This document shows, one piece after another, positions 18,446 through 27,737 of a stretch of DNA of 42,965 nucleotides. The stretch is from Muribaculaceae bacterium (GTDB taxonomy: Bacteria; Bacteroidota; Bacteroidia; Bacteroidales; Muribaculaceae). Position 1 is the stretch's first letter. The number at the start of each line of letters is the position of its first letter. The position numbers and the translations under genes are program-made. The DNA lies in contig JAIDYR010000035.1 of NCBI GenBank assembly GCA_029057985.1, positions 1 to 42,965 of the forward strand. The letters are read 5' to 3'. The notes under the pieces are model-generated. The model did no database searches, had not been told where the DNA came from, and saw nothing but the letters and a program-made list of their open reading frames with translations.

Positions 18446-21400
18446 ATGCGTTTTCTATTAATATCCATTCTGACACTTTGCGGCCTCGTCTCCTCCACGG
18501 CCTCCGCGGCCTACACTCAGGCGAACTTCGCTAAATCGTCGCGTTTAGCAACCGGGAAATGGGTAAAGATCGCCATTGATAAGACCGGCGTCTACGAAAT
18601 TTCCTATGAGGCTCTGCGCAATATGGGATTCCCCAATCCTGAAAAAGTCGGGATCTACGGACGTGGTAACCGCCAATTTTCGCTAAATTTCCAGAGTGCC
18701 ACTCAGGTGCCCCAATACTTTGATGATGTGCAGCCGGTGCCCATCGTACGCGGCATAGAAAAGATATACTTCTACGGCCAAGGTCCGGAAGAATTGAAGT
18801 ATCAGGTAAATTCCGCGGCATATACAGGTAAAGCCGCCTTGATGAGACTCTCCAATAACATCTATTCTGCTGAGGGATATTACTTTCTGAGTGACTCAGA
18901 GGAACCCGCTGTCATGAGCTTATCCAAGCCAAAAGACATGCATAAGTACCCATTCCAGAATGACGGCGTCGGATACGTATATCACGAAAAGGACCTCTAC
19001 CACAACACCCACAAGACCGGTCAGCTCTTCTACGGCGAAAAAATGACGCCCGAAAATCCACGCCTGCGCTTCGACGTCCATCTCCCGGATGCCATCCCTG
19101 AGACAGTGGCAGCTGTGGAATGTGTGGCTTATTCATCCAAATTCAAGGATGCTTCCGGCAAGGCTATCCCTGTCACCATGAAATATGGTATTGAGGAAAA
19201 TGGAGTTGAGATCCCTACCAAGGACGGCGCCGCCGCATCTTCGGATTTCACCGCTCAGGCTCCCTCGGTTTCTCCTATCCTAATCCCCGGCGACAGATTT
19301 ACGTTCTATCTGGAATGTGATTTCACTGCAAGCGACGGTTGGGACATGGACACGTCCAACCTCGACTACTGGATTATCTGCTATAACCGCAATATCCCGA
19401 CCCTCGTAGCTTCCGACGGCACCCGCCTTGCCGCGGAAAAGATCGCCCTCCCCGGAATCGGCCGTCCCAATTCGGGCAATGTGCGAATCCCCAACGGAAT
19501 AAATCGCATAGTGATCGACGTGACGGATCCGTTCAATCCATTTGAATATGAGCTTTATCCTGACGGAGCTGACGGAATCGCCTTAGTAAAAAATACGAAC
19601 TATACTCCCGAATTAATGATCATCGACCCGTCGATGCCCCAGATGCAGGTAAAGAATATCACTACTGACTTTACTGAAATCAAAAATCAGAATATCCATA
19701 AGCAAGCCGTCGACGGAGCAGACCTGGTCATCATCTGCATTCCTCAGCTTAAGGAATCGGCCGAACGCCTTGCCGATATCCATCGAACTAAGCTGAATCA
19801 GCGCGTCATAGTCGCAACTACGGATGAGTGCTACAACGAGTTCTCGGCCGGAATCCCCGATCCGATGGCATATCGCGGGCTCGTGAAGATGGCCTATATG
19901 TCTGACTATGGCTGTCGCAACCTTCTCCTCATGGGTCCGTTATACGCCGACTTCCGAGGCATCGAAGCCGACAAAAATCCGAAAGAAGGCATCATTGCTT
20001 TCCAATCAACAACTACAAGCACCGAGCGCGGAGGCTTCAACTGCAATGACTTCTATGGCCTGATGATCGACTTCATGGGATATACCCCCCTCGAAAATCA
20101 GAAAATACCTGTCGGAGTCGCAATCCTCCCTGTACGCTATCCGGCGGAGGCTGACAACTACATCAATAAAGTTGAAGCTTACGTAGATCGCGACGACCAC
20201 GCCTATTATCTCAATCATTTCCTAAGTGTCGGTGGAGTCGGCGATGCTGACCTCCACACATCTCAGGTGCCTGAAGTCGACCGATTCATCACAGGGCTTG
20301 GCAAACGCACAGTCATCAACACTCAGCTCGGTATCGACGCTTATGGCTATGAAGCGGCCCACGACAAATTCTTCCGGATGCTGGATGAGGGCGTCAATAT
20401 CGTGACATATTACGGCCATGGCGGTCCGGTACGTCTAAATCATAAAGGCAATTTCTTCAATGCTCCCGATGTATTGAAGTTCCGCAATCCTATCACTCCC
20501 ATCTGGGGCTTCGCAGGCTGCGAACTTTCCGAGCCGGATCGGGGCATCCGGGGCATGGGAGAGTCAATGGTGACCTCTACTCCTTACGGCATGATAGGCA
20601 CAATCCTCGCCACGCGCGAGACATGGTCGAGCATGAACCTTGATTTCTTCAAGAAATTCACAGCCAACTTCCTCCGCGACGGAGGTCTCGTAACTTCGAA
20701 GCCTTACGCCGAGGCTATGACAATCGGCCAGATCTTCGCCCGCACCAAGACTCACTCGACTTATGCCAATGAAATGGCTTATCAACTTATCTGCGACCCG
20801 GCGGTAATCATTCCGACGGTCAACCGATATATCACCGTTGATCAGAGCGAGGAAGAACTCAAGGCAATAGGCGGAGAATGGATGGAAGTTTCCGGATTTG
20901 TAGAATCTCTTGATAATCCCTCAAATGTGGATGCTGGATTCAATGGTGAGGTAGTGCTCAGGCTTATGGAGCCGCTGAAGGAGATACCGTGTCAGCACCT
21001 TGTGCTCAAAGCTCAGAAAGAGACATGTCCGGCGGATTCTGTAAAGATAAATCTGACCTACGCTGACATCCAGTCGGCAATGGCGGTCGCCAAGGTTAAG
21101 AACGGCCGATTCTCAGCCAGAATCATGGTACCGGAAAATATCTCCCAATTCGACGGGAAATTCGGTCGTCTCCATCTTTGCGCATATGATCCCGCTACGC
21201 GACTCGGGGCTGCCGCATTGACCTACCCGACTTATATGGTCGCTGAGGAAGGAAGCACCACCACCCTGAGTGCCGACACTCAGGCCCCGGTAGTGGAGCG
21301 TCTTGAATATCTGCTCGATTCAAACACTCTGGATATCCGTGTGAGCGACAATCTCGCACTCGCCTACGATGCTGATCCCCTGCGGGCACCTTTCCGCCTT

Positions 21401-21868
21401 ATAATCGACGGCAAGGAATATCGAATGGGAGCATCCATCAAGCCTCGTCTTGATCCGGAAGCCATGGCCTATGAGAAATCCATCACTCTCCATGACCTGC
21501 AGGAGGGCACCCACACGGCCCGGATTCAAGTGCGAGATGCAGCCGGAAACGAGACTGTATCCGAAATAGTATTCGATTATCTTCCCTCAATGGCACGCTA
21601 TGCCATCGCGCTCGAGCAGACAGCAGTCGACGGAGAGGCCCGTTTCTTCACTCTCAACGAAACTCCGGCAAGCGCCGACCTCGTCATCCTCAGCCCCGAA
21701 GGGATGGTCGTCCGTCGCGACCGCATGACTGACGGCCGCTACGATTGGGACGCCTGCGACAATGACGGCAATAAAGTTGCCCCCGGTCTCTACAAGGCTT
21801 ACCTCATCGAGACAGGCGACAAGCAACGTAAGGGGCACTCAGCTCCCATCAACGTCCCCGTAATCTAA
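18446..21868 (+). CDS. Second PorU-like C25-fold protease beside porV
   Basis: This 1140-aa paralogue of the upstream porU shares the N-terminal domain (SSRLATGKWVKIAIDKTGVYEIS) and the C25 core. It has a signal peptide ending near TASA, catalytic His658 in YYGHGGP and Cys692 in GFAGCELSEPDRG, the same spacing as in PorU within one residue. The C-terminal domain (VVRRDRMTDGRYDW...APGLYKAYLIE) is FlgD/Ig-like. It corresponds best to what is often called PorU2, although its position beside porV is where porU is expected in other genomes. It may cleave T9SS signals, act on a cargo subset, or have another peptidase role. Assigning the true sortase between the two needs alignment. Confidence 0.75.
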   Translation: MRFLLISILTLCGLVSSTASAAYTQANFAKSSRLATGKWVKIAIDKTGVYEISYEALRNMGFPNPEKVGIYGRGNRQFSLNFQSATQVPQYFDDVQPVPIVRGIEKIYFYGQGPEELKYQVNSAAYTGKAALMRLSNNIYSAEGYYFLSDSEEPAVMSLSKPKDMHKYPFQNDGVGYVYHEKDLYHNTHKTGQLFYGEKMTPENPRLRFDVHLPDAIPETVAAVECVAYSSKFKDASGKAIPVTMKYGIEENGVEIPTKDGAAASSDFTAQAPSVSPILIPGDRFTFYLECDFTASDGWDMDTSNLDYWIICYNRNIPTLVASDGTRLAAEKIALPGIGRPNSGNVRIPNGINRIVIDVTDPFNPFEYELYPDGADGIALVKNTNYTPELMIIDPSMPQMQVKNITTDFTEIKNQNIHKQAVDGADLVIICIPQLKESAERLADIHRTKLNQRVIVATTDECYNEFSAGIPDPMAYRGLVKMAYMSDYGCRNLLLMGPLYADFRGIEADKNPKEGIIAFQSTTTSTERGGFNCNDFYGLMIDFMGYTPLENQKIPVGVAILPVRYPAEADNYINKVEAYVDRDDHAYYLNHFLSVGGVGDADLHTSQVPEVDRFITGLGKRTVINTQLGIDAYGYEAAHDKFFRMLDEGVNIVTYYGHGGPVRLNHKGNFFNAPDVLKFRNPITPIWGFAGCELSEPDRGIRGMGESMVTSTPYGMIGTILATRETWSSMNLDFFKKFTANFLRDGGLVTSKPYAEAMTIGQIFARTKTHSTYANEMAYQLICDPAVIIPTVNRYITVDQSEEELKAIGGEWMEVSGFVESLDNPSNVDAGFNGEVVLRLMEPLKEIPCQHLVLKAQKETCPADSVKINLTYADIQSAMAVAKVKNGRFSARIMVPENISQFDGKFGRLHLCAYDPATRLGAAALTYPTYMVAEEGSTTTLSADTQAPVVERLEYLLDSNTLDIRVSDNLALAYDADPLRAPFRLIIDGKEYRMGASIKPRLDPEAMAYEKSITLHDLQEGTHTARIQVRDAAGNETVSEIVFDYLPSMARYAIALEQTAVDGEARFFTLNETPASADLVILSPEGMVVRRDRMTDGRYDWDACDNDGNKVAPGLYKAYLIETGDKQRKGHSAPINVPVI

Positions 21869-21935
21869 GAAATTCGCTGAGTTTTAAAACTTGCGAACTG
21901 ACAATTACGCAATATTATCGCATTTTTTGAGTTTA

Positions 21936-21979
21936 AGTATTAGGGTCTGTCTCTCCGGGATAACCCTGATACTTTTTTT
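21936..21979 (+). terminator. Terminator-like hairpin between the second PorU-like gene and porV
   Basis: AGTATTAGGGT (21936-21946) pairs with ACCCTGATACT (21963-21973), 10 of 11 canonical plus one G-U, followed by a run of seven T at 21973-21979. It lies only 14 bp before the porV start and no promoter is visible between them. It could attenuate read-through into porV rather than end the transcript fully. Confidence 0.6.
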
Positions 21980-21993
21980 CATACTGCCAATAA

Positions 21994-23208
21994 ATGATGA
22001 AACGCTTCATACCCCTCCTTCTCCTCATTGCATTCTCACTCCCGGCTCTCGCCGAGGGGGAGAACGACATCAAGGATAATGATTTCAACCCGGTCAATAC
22101 CGGCGTGACTACCCTTTCGATTGCCCCGGATGCGCGCGGCTCTTCTATGGGTAATCTCGGCGCCGCTACTGATCCGGACATGAACTCTCAATTCTGGAAT
22201 CCATCGAAGTATGCATTCGCGTATTCGACGGGAGGACTCTCCATTTCATATACTCCGTGGCTGCGTAAGATTGTCAATGACATCTTCCTGGCCAATCTTG
22301 CCGGCTACTGGAAACTCGGGTCGGGCGACAATCAGGCTCTATCGGCCTCTTTCCGCTATTTCTCTTTGGGTGAAGTCTCAATGAATGACTATGACGGCAA
22401 CTCTGCTGTCCAGACCATCAATCCATATGAATTTGCTTTCGACCTTGGATATTCACGCAAACTTTCCGAGAAGTTCTCGATGGGCGTAGTACTCCGTTAT
22501 ATCCTTTCCGACCTTTCGTACGAGGATTCATATTCAGGCGACACTAATACTGCGGCGTCAGCATTTGCCGCTGATCTTTCGGGATATTTCGTCACTTATC
22601 CGATGGTAGGTCGCAACGAATGTCAGTTCTCATGGGGTTTCAATATAAGCAATATCGGCTCTAAAGTCAGTTATGACCATGGTGCCAACTATGCATTCCT
22701 CCCGACCAATCTCCGCCTGGGTGCCAACTTCATGTTTCCGCTGGCTGACTACCATTCAATGTCGTTCGGACTTGATCTCAACAAACTCCTTGTCCCGACC
22801 AAGCCGCGTCTGAAAGATTTCGAGGACACTCCCGAAGGTCAGCTCGCCTACGATGAGGCATTGGAAAAGTGGGAGACGATGTCGCCAATCACAGGCATCT
22901 TCAAGTCATTCTCCGATGCTCCCGGCGGATTCGGAGAGGAAATGAAGGAGATCAATGTATCGATAGGCGCGGAATACGCATATAACCAGCAATTCTTTGC
23001 CCGCGCAGGTTATAATTATGAGAATGCCAGCAAAGGCGGCCGCTCCTACTTCGCTTTCGGCGCAGGCTTCTCACTCAATGTCGTTCAGCTCGACGCATCC
23101 TATATGCTGGCTACTGCCCAGAGCTCACCCCTTGACCAGACATTGCGCTTCACTCTCACCTTCGACATGGACGGTCTTCGCGATCTTCTCGGCAAACGCC
23201 GCAGATAA
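21994..23208 (+). CDS. porV: Type IX secretion system outer-membrane protein PorV
   Basis: PorV is a FadL-like outer-membrane barrel that shuttles T9SS cargo from the translocon to PorU. The signal peptide (MMKRFIPLLLLIAFSLPALAE) is followed by the PorV start region PVNTGVTTLSIAPDARGSSMGNLGAAT and the QFWNPSKYAF motif. Amphipathic strands alternate to the end (LRFTLTFDMDGLRDLLGKRRR). The length of 404 aa is typical. It follows the second PorU-like gene and precedes an acyltransferase pair, whose first start codon is 2 bp after the porV stop. Translation could begin at either of two adjacent ATG codons. Confidence 0.92.
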   Translation: MMKRFIPLLLLIAFSLPALAEGENDIKDNDFNPVNTGVTTLSIAPDARGSSMGNLGAATDPDMNSQFWNPSKYAFAYSTGGLSISYTPWLRKIVNDIFLANLAGYWKLGSGDNQALSASFRYFSLGEVSMNDYDGNSAVQTINPYEFAFDLGYSRKLSEKFSMGVVLRYILSDLSYEDSYSGDTNTAASAFAADLSGYFVTYPMVGRNECQFSWGFNISNIGSKVSYDHGANYAFLPTNLRLGANFMFPLADYHSMSFGLDLNKLLVPTKPRLKDFEDTPEGQLAYDEALEKWETMSPITGIFKSFSDAPGGFGEEMKEINVSIGAEYAYNQQFFARAGYNYENASKGGRSYFAFGAGFSLNVVQLDASYMLATAQSSPLDQTLRFTLTFDMDGLRDLLGKRRR

Positions 23209-23210
23209 TA

Positions 23211-24707
23211 ATGGGATTCAATTCGATAGCTTTTCTGCTATTCCTGCCAATAGTCTTTCTGCTCTATTGGCTTCTCTTCGGCAAGCGGCTGAAGTGGCAG
23301 AACGGCTTCGTCGTAGTATCAAGCTACATTTTCTATGGATGGTGGGATATCAAGTTTCTTCTCTTGATATCCGCCACTACTTTTTTCAGTTACCTGAGCG
23401 GACTTGCAATCGAACAATGGAATCCGCCGACTAACTCCTCTTCAGTCAATAATAACGAGACAGATTTCCGGGCACCCCGGAAACCATGGAAGGCGAGGAC
23501 GGCTCTATGGGCAAATATTATTTTGAATGTAGGAATTCTCTGTCTTTTCAAATATTATAATTTCTTTGTCCATAACCTGCAGGCGCTCCTCGCTCCTATG
23601 GGCCTTAATCCGGATTCAATTACATTGAATCTGATACTCCCGGTCGGAATCTCATTCTATACGTTTCAGGCACTGAGTTATTCGATAGATGTCTATCGCC
23701 ACAAAATAAAAGCTACCCGGGATATAATAGCATTCTTTGCATTTATCTCCTTCTTTCCCCAGCTCGTGGCCGGCCCTATCGAACGCGCTACAAATCTGCT
23801 GCCTCAGTTTCTTAAATCGCGCAGGTTCTCCTATCCCGAAGCTGTCGATGGATGCAGGCAGATACTCTGGGGATTTTTTAAAAAGGTCGTTCTTGCCGAT
23901 AATTGCGCTGTATTCGCTAATCAGGCATTTGCGGATCCTGACAGCATGGGAGGCCTGAATCTCTGGATCGGAGCATTGTGCTTCTCTTTTCAGATTTACG
24001 GAGATTTCTCGGGATATTCGGATATCGCTATCGGAGTATCGAAACTTTTCGGGATCAATCTGATGAGGAACTTCAACAATCCCTATTTTTCCCGCGACAT
24101 AGCGGAATTCTGGCGCCGCTGGCATATATCGCTGACGACATGGTTTAGGGACTACATATATATTCCCCTCGGCGGGAGCAGGGTCACAAAGCATAAAACC
24201 CTGCGCAACACTTTTATAATATTTCTGGTAAGCGGCCTATGGCATGGCGCAGAATGGACATTCGTAGCATGGGGAGCCTATCACGCAGTGCTGTTCACTC
24301 CTCTTATCGCTATGGGGAAGAATAGAAAGTACCTTGACAATCCCGGACAAGGAAGAAGCTTACCTACAATGCGCGAATCCCTATACATGGGAATTACCTT
24401 TCTTTTAGTCTGCGCGGGCTGGGTCATTTTTCGCGCTGATAACATAGGGCACGCTTGGAATTATCTCATCAGGATGCTTACGAATTTCCATTACGGAGGA
24501 GGACGTCCTGAATTATCCGTCTTTTTATGGATGGCTATCACCATAGCAGTGGAATGGATTCAAAGAGATCGTCCTCATCCCTTTGCAATCACCGGCAATG
24601 GCATTCTGCGTTATGCTTCCGTCCGGTGGATTCTTTATCTGACCATAGTCATGCTTTGCTATTGCTGCAAGACTGTCCAGAGTAATTTCATCTATTTCCA
24701 ATTTTAG
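23211..24707 (+). CDS. MBOAT-family O-acyltransferase (AlgI/DltB-like)
   Basis: This is a polytopic inner-membrane enzyme that would move acyl groups across the membrane for O-acylation of an envelope or surface glycan. About ten to twelve hydrophobic segments span the 498 aa. Family marks are SSYIFYGWWD near the start, PVGISFYTFQALSYSIDVYR, the FFPQLVAGPIERA motif, WRRWHISLTTWFRDYIYIPLGGSR, and the invariant histidine H345 in SGLWHGAEWTF. It starts 2 bp after porV and is followed by an SGNH-like gene, the usual pairing for such systems. The acceptor (peptidoglycan, LPS or exopolysaccharide) is not identifiable. Confidence 0.92.
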   Translation: MGFNSIAFLLFLPIVFLLYWLLFGKRLKWQNGFVVVSSYIFYGWWDIKFLLLISATTFFSYLSGLAIEQWNPPTNSSSVNNNETDFRAPRKPWKARTALWANIILNVGILCLFKYYNFFVHNLQALLAPMGLNPDSITLNLILPVGISFYTFQALSYSIDVYRHKIKATRDIIAFFAFISFFPQLVAGPIERATNLLPQFLKSRRFSYPEAVDGCRQILWGFFKKVVLADNCAVFANQAFADPDSMGGLNLWIGALCFSFQIYGDFSGYSDIAIGVSKLFGINLMRNFNNPYFSRDIAEFWRRWHISLTTWFRDYIYIPLGGSRVTKHKTLRNTFIIFLVSGLWHGAEWTFVAWGAYHAVLFTPLIAMGKNRKYLDNPGQGRSLPTMRESLYMGITFLLVCAGWVIFRADNIGHAWNYLIRMLTNFHYGGGRPELSVFLWMAITIAVEWIQRDRPHPFAITGNGILRYASVRWILYLTIVMLCYCCKTVQSNFIYFQF

Positions 24708-24731
24708 ACCCGATTCCAATTTTAGACCCGA
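24696..24731 (+). repeat. 18-bp perfect tandem duplication at the MBOAT/SGNH junction
   Basis: The unit TTCCAATTTTAGACCCGA occurs twice back to back (24696-24713, 24714-24731). The first copy holds the MBOAT stop codon, and the second repeats the same FQF-stop frame and ends on the first base of the next ATG. Without the duplication the genes would be 5 bp apart; they are now 23 bp apart. Confidence 0.9.
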
Positions 24732-25657
24732 TGAAAAAATTTCTAAGTAAGATAAGTCTTTTTTTCTTATTGGTAGCGGTCCTCACAGGTCTATGGGGAT
24801 GGTATGCTTTTACATTCGAACCGAAGAATTCTGATTCTTATTTAGCAGCCCATTCCAATAAAATGGCCCGGCTTGATACTCTCAGTTCTCCCCGGATAAT
24901 ATTGGTCGGGGGGAGCAACGTCGCTTTCGGATTTGACAGCGGCAGGATATCAGACAGTCTGCAAAGAAATGTACAGAATATGGGCGTTCATGCCTCAATC
25001 GGGTTGCGGTATACCATGGATCAGACAGCTCGCGGTCTTCGTAAAGGGGATGTGGTCATAATAATGCCGGAATACGAACAGTTTTTCTTCGAATATAACG
25101 GCTCGGGTGATATCCCTGCCCGGACATTTCTATACTCTCCGCCGGGCTCATGGAGGGATTTGAATTTCTTCCAGATAATCAATATCATTGATGGCTTTCC
25201 AAAAATGGAAATAGCTCGTCGGGAGGAGCGGAAGTCCACTCCCGGAAATTCGGGGTGGAATTATTCTGCCCGCAATTTCAATACATTTGGAGATGAAAGT
25301 GCGCATTGGGAGGCTGACAGCATGACATTCGATTTTGACCTCACTTTACTTCCGGATTCTCCTGACCATTATGCCGTAGCTGACTTTGCATCCAAAGTAA
25401 AGGACTGGCGAAATAATGGATATGAAGTCTTTCTGCTGTGGCCATCCACACAAAGAGAGAATTTTACGCGCAATTATCCTCAACTCCGATCTCTTGAAAA
25501 GGCTTTGGAAGAAAAAGGGATTTCATTCGATTGCTCTCCGGAAACTTTCCTGCATGATGCATCGGAAATGTTTGACAGTGACTATCACGTCAGATACCCG
25601 GGGGTCAGAAGTAATACTGATAAAATGATTCAATTCTTAAAATCTAAAAAGATATGA
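24731..25657 (+). CDS. SGNH-like O-acyltransferase partner of the MBOAT protein
   Basis: This 308-aa protein has one N-terminal membrane helix (about residues 7-28) and a periplasmic domain. RIILVGGSNVAFGFDS carries the block I serine of the SGNH fold, and the C-terminal FDSDYHVRYPGVRSNTDKM carries the expected Asp/His pair. It resembles AlgX/DltD-like partners that complete acyl transfer to a glycan. It follows the MBOAT gene by 23 bp, and its stop overlaps the ispF start (ATGA). Acetyl transfer is the most likely chemistry; the acceptor is unknown. Confidence 0.75.
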   Translation: MKKFLSKISLFFLLVAVLTGLWGWYAFTFEPKNSDSYLAAHSNKMARLDTLSSPRIILVGGSNVAFGFDSGRISDSLQRNVQNMGVHASIGLRYTMDQTARGLRKGDVVIIMPEYEQFFFEYNGSGDIPARTFLYSPPGSWRDLNFFQIINIIDGFPKMEIARREERKSTPGNSGWNYSARNFNTFGDESAHWEADSMTFDFDLTLLPDSPDHYAVADFASKVKDWRNNGYEVFLLWPSTQRENFTRNYPQLRSLEKALEEKGISFDCSPETFLHDASEMFDSDYHVRYPGVRSNTDKMIQFLKSKKI

Positions 25658-26127
25658 TACGTATCGGTCAGGGATTTGACGTCCATAAACTTGTAGAAGG
25701 CCGCGATCTTTGGATCTGTGGCATTAAGGTGCCTCATTCGCTCGGGCTACTTGGGCATAGTGACGCCGACGTGGCAATCCATGCTCTTTGCGACGCTCTC
25801 CTCGGAGCTTTGGCATTGGGAGACATAGGAAAATTATTCCCGGATACGGATCCTGCTTATAAGGGAATCGATTCCAAGATACTCCTCAGCCATGTCGTCA
25901 GTCTTATATGCGGGAAGGGATGGCAGATAGCTAACGTCGACCTGACAATCATGGCCGAACGCCCGAAGTTCCGTCCGCATATCGATAAGATGCGTAATTC
26001 GCTGGCCGACGTCATGAAGATTCCCGTCGATTGCGTTTCCGTAAAAGCCACAACCACCGAACGACTCGGCTTCACCGGCCGGGAAGAGGGTATTGCAGCC
26101 CTCGCGGTCGCATTGCTCACCCGTTGA
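25654..26127 (+). CDS. ispF: 2-C-methyl-D-erythritol 2,4-cyclodiphosphate synthase IspF
   Basis: This is the fifth enzyme of the MEP isoprenoid pathway; it cyclises CDP-ME 2-phosphate to MEcPP and CMP. Metal ligands D8 and H10 are in GQGFDVHKL, and the third lies in GHSDADVAIHALCDALLGALALGDIG. The conserved FPDTDPxYKGIDS and KATTTERLGFTGREEGIAA motifs are present. The length of 157 aa is standard. The ATGA overlap with the upstream gene implies translational coupling to the envelope operon. Confidence 0.97.
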   Translation: MIRIGQGFDVHKLVEGRDLWICGIKVPHSLGLLGHSDADVAIHALCDALLGALALGDIGKLFPDTDPAYKGIDSKILLSHVVSLICGKGWQIANVDLTIMAERPKFRPHIDKMRNSLADVMKIPVDCVSVKATTTERLGFTGREEGIAALAVALLTR

Positions 26128-26181
26128 CGCTGATTATCTAACCTACGGTCAGTCATCACCGATTCCCCGCTTGTCTTGTCG

Positions 26182-27345
26182 ATGTCAGAGTCTGTTAAAT
26201 ATAAAACTCCGGGATTCCCCTGTTCAGCTGCTCATCGAGTGGCAGGCTGCTCTGCGTTATGTATCTATCTTGCCTGCAATCTCCCTTTTATCATACGCTA
26301 TACTCTTCGCTTAGATCCTGCGGGCGGAATTTTGACGGCTGCTGCCTCAATAATCTACATCTGCATGGTTATTATGGTCTTCATGCGCTGTTCCCTGCAC
26401 TCTATTTTTCAAATCGATCAGAAGAGACTGTTAATTGGCTTAGGAATTCTGACTGCCGCTGCGTTTTTCGCTATGCGTTTTGTCCCGCTGACAGCATTTA
26501 CAATCGACCGCTGGAAAATAATAAATCTTTTCTGGGATTCAGTGCGCGCCGGAGTCTATCCTTATGGAATGTCGACTCCTGTCGGTAATTCGCTCGGTGC
26601 CTCTCCGGTCTATTTCCTGATCGCTTATCCTGCGTATGCCACAGGATGGTTTGAACTGCTGCCGCTGAGTGTTCCTTGGATATGGTGGTTCGGATTCCCC
26701 CGGCTTAACCTGCAGTTGCGTTTAACCGGCTTGATATTCATCTTCGCCTCCCCTATTTTTATCTACGAAATTCTGACACGCAGCACCCTTCTATTCAACT
26801 CCATTCTGATTGCAGCCTTTTGCGCTTGGATACTTTCCGTGAAAACTTGGAATTGGAAGATAGTCATTCTTTACGGAATCCTCGGAGGTCTTCTCCTGAA
26901 TACCCGGACTGTATTCGGCCTTCCCATAGCTGTCGCCATGTTATATCTGATTCGCCGCCGGGAATTGAGTATGAGAATCATCTGCACGGCATGTATGATG
27001 GCGATGACTTATATAGCGGTCTATGTAATTTTTGCTCTATTCTGGAGCACTGCGGAAGTCCTTACCGCCAATCCGCTCACAGTACAGAGCGAGAATCTTT
27101 ATCCTCCGCTATTTATGTTGATCATGATCTTTATAGCCACAGTGGGAGGATTAGTTGCCTGCCGGAAAAACGTCCTTCTATTCGGAGGGGTATGCATGTT
27201 TATAGCTGTCGCAGCCTATATAGCCATACAGATAAGTCGTCACGGTTGCCAAGCCGCATTGCTCGGCAAGGAGTCGGATATCACCTATCTCGCATTCTGC
27301 CTCCCCTTCATCCTGCCATATCTCACCTTGTCAAAGAAATATTAG
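26182..27345 (+). CDS. Polytopic membrane protein, possible GT-C-type glycosyltransferase
   Basis: This 387-aa integral membrane protein has about ten hydrophobic helices over nearly its full length. The segment DRWKIINLFWDSVRAGVYPYG, between helices 3 and 4, has the acidic loop and PY character seen in polyprenol-sugar-dependent GT-C mannosyltransferase-like proteins, and GNSLGASPVYFLIAYPAY follows. The resemblance is suggestive only. ATG at 26182 is chosen over the TTG two codons earlier. It lies 54 bp after ispF. Its 3' end adjoins the AT-rich island, whose left repeat starts 11 bp after the stop. Confidence 0.6.
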   Translation: MSESVKYKTPGFPCSAAHRVAGCSALCIYLACNLPFIIRYTLRLDPAGGILTAAASIIYICMVIMVFMRCSLHSIFQIDQKRLLIGLGILTAAAFFAMRFVPLTAFTIDRWKIINLFWDSVRAGVYPYGMSTPVGNSLGASPVYFLIAYPAYATGWFELLPLSVPWIWWFGFPRLNLQLRLTGLIFIFASPIFIYEILTRSTLLFNSILIAAFCAWILSVKTWNWKIVILYGILGGLLLNTRTVFGLPIAVAMLYLIRRRELSMRIICTACMMAMTYIAVYVIFALFWSTAEVLTANPLTVQSENLYPPLFMLIMIFIATVGGLVACRKNVLLFGGVCMFIAVAAYIAIQISRHGCQAALLGKESDITYLAFCLPFILPYLTLSKKY

Positions 27346-27382
27346 CTGGCGCCGTCTGCTATTGCATAAGGCGTAATTTTTT
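27346..27382 (+). terminator. Weak terminator-like element containing the left island repeat
   Basis: GCGCC (27350-27354) can pair with GGCGT (27370-27374) in a 5-bp stem with one G-U, followed by AATTTTTT. Most of this element lies inside the 26-bp repeat. It may end transcription of the membrane-protein gene. The stem is short. Confidence 0.35.
27357..27382 (+). repeat. Left 26-bp direct repeat of the AT-rich island
   Basis: The sequence begins TGCTATTGCATAAGGCGTAA and ends in six T. It is identical over 26 bp to 32813-32838 in the same orientation. Base composition changes abruptly just to its right, so it marks the island edge. Confidence 0.9.
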
Positions 27383-27737
27383 AGATATAGGTCAATAATT
27401 ATTTTCAATTAGATTCCCAAATTCCTAAGTTGCGAAATCAGATTGAACAGATATCCTCCTACGCATTATTATTACGAGAATATACGAAACATCAATATAA
27501 GATGATGTCATTCTATGACTATCTTATTGGAGAGAATAATAGAGTTTAAAGCTTTTATACGTAGTAACCATATGTAAAAATAATAATATTTCAAATATTT
27601 ATTCATTCCTGATAAAACCTATTTATGTAGGTAATAGATCAAATGAAAAGATGCATTTCGAAATCCCCCAATTCTCTACATTACTAGAAGATTAACCGCA
27701 CGAAGCAACTTTTTTCTTGATCACATTGTGTAAAGGA
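27383..27737. other. AT-rich non-coding left end of the island
   Basis: With its neighbours this forms a gap of 455 bases between genes. I see no ORF of useful length, no RNA gene and no strong hairpin in this part. It is very AT-rich, with scattered short dyads only. Confidence 0.5.

Noticed and set aside
27357..27382. Island repeat as a dif/Xer recombination site
   Set aside because: CTATTGCATAA followed by six bases slightly recalls a XerC arm, but the second arm is a T-run with no dyad match, so the resemblance is too weak to claim.
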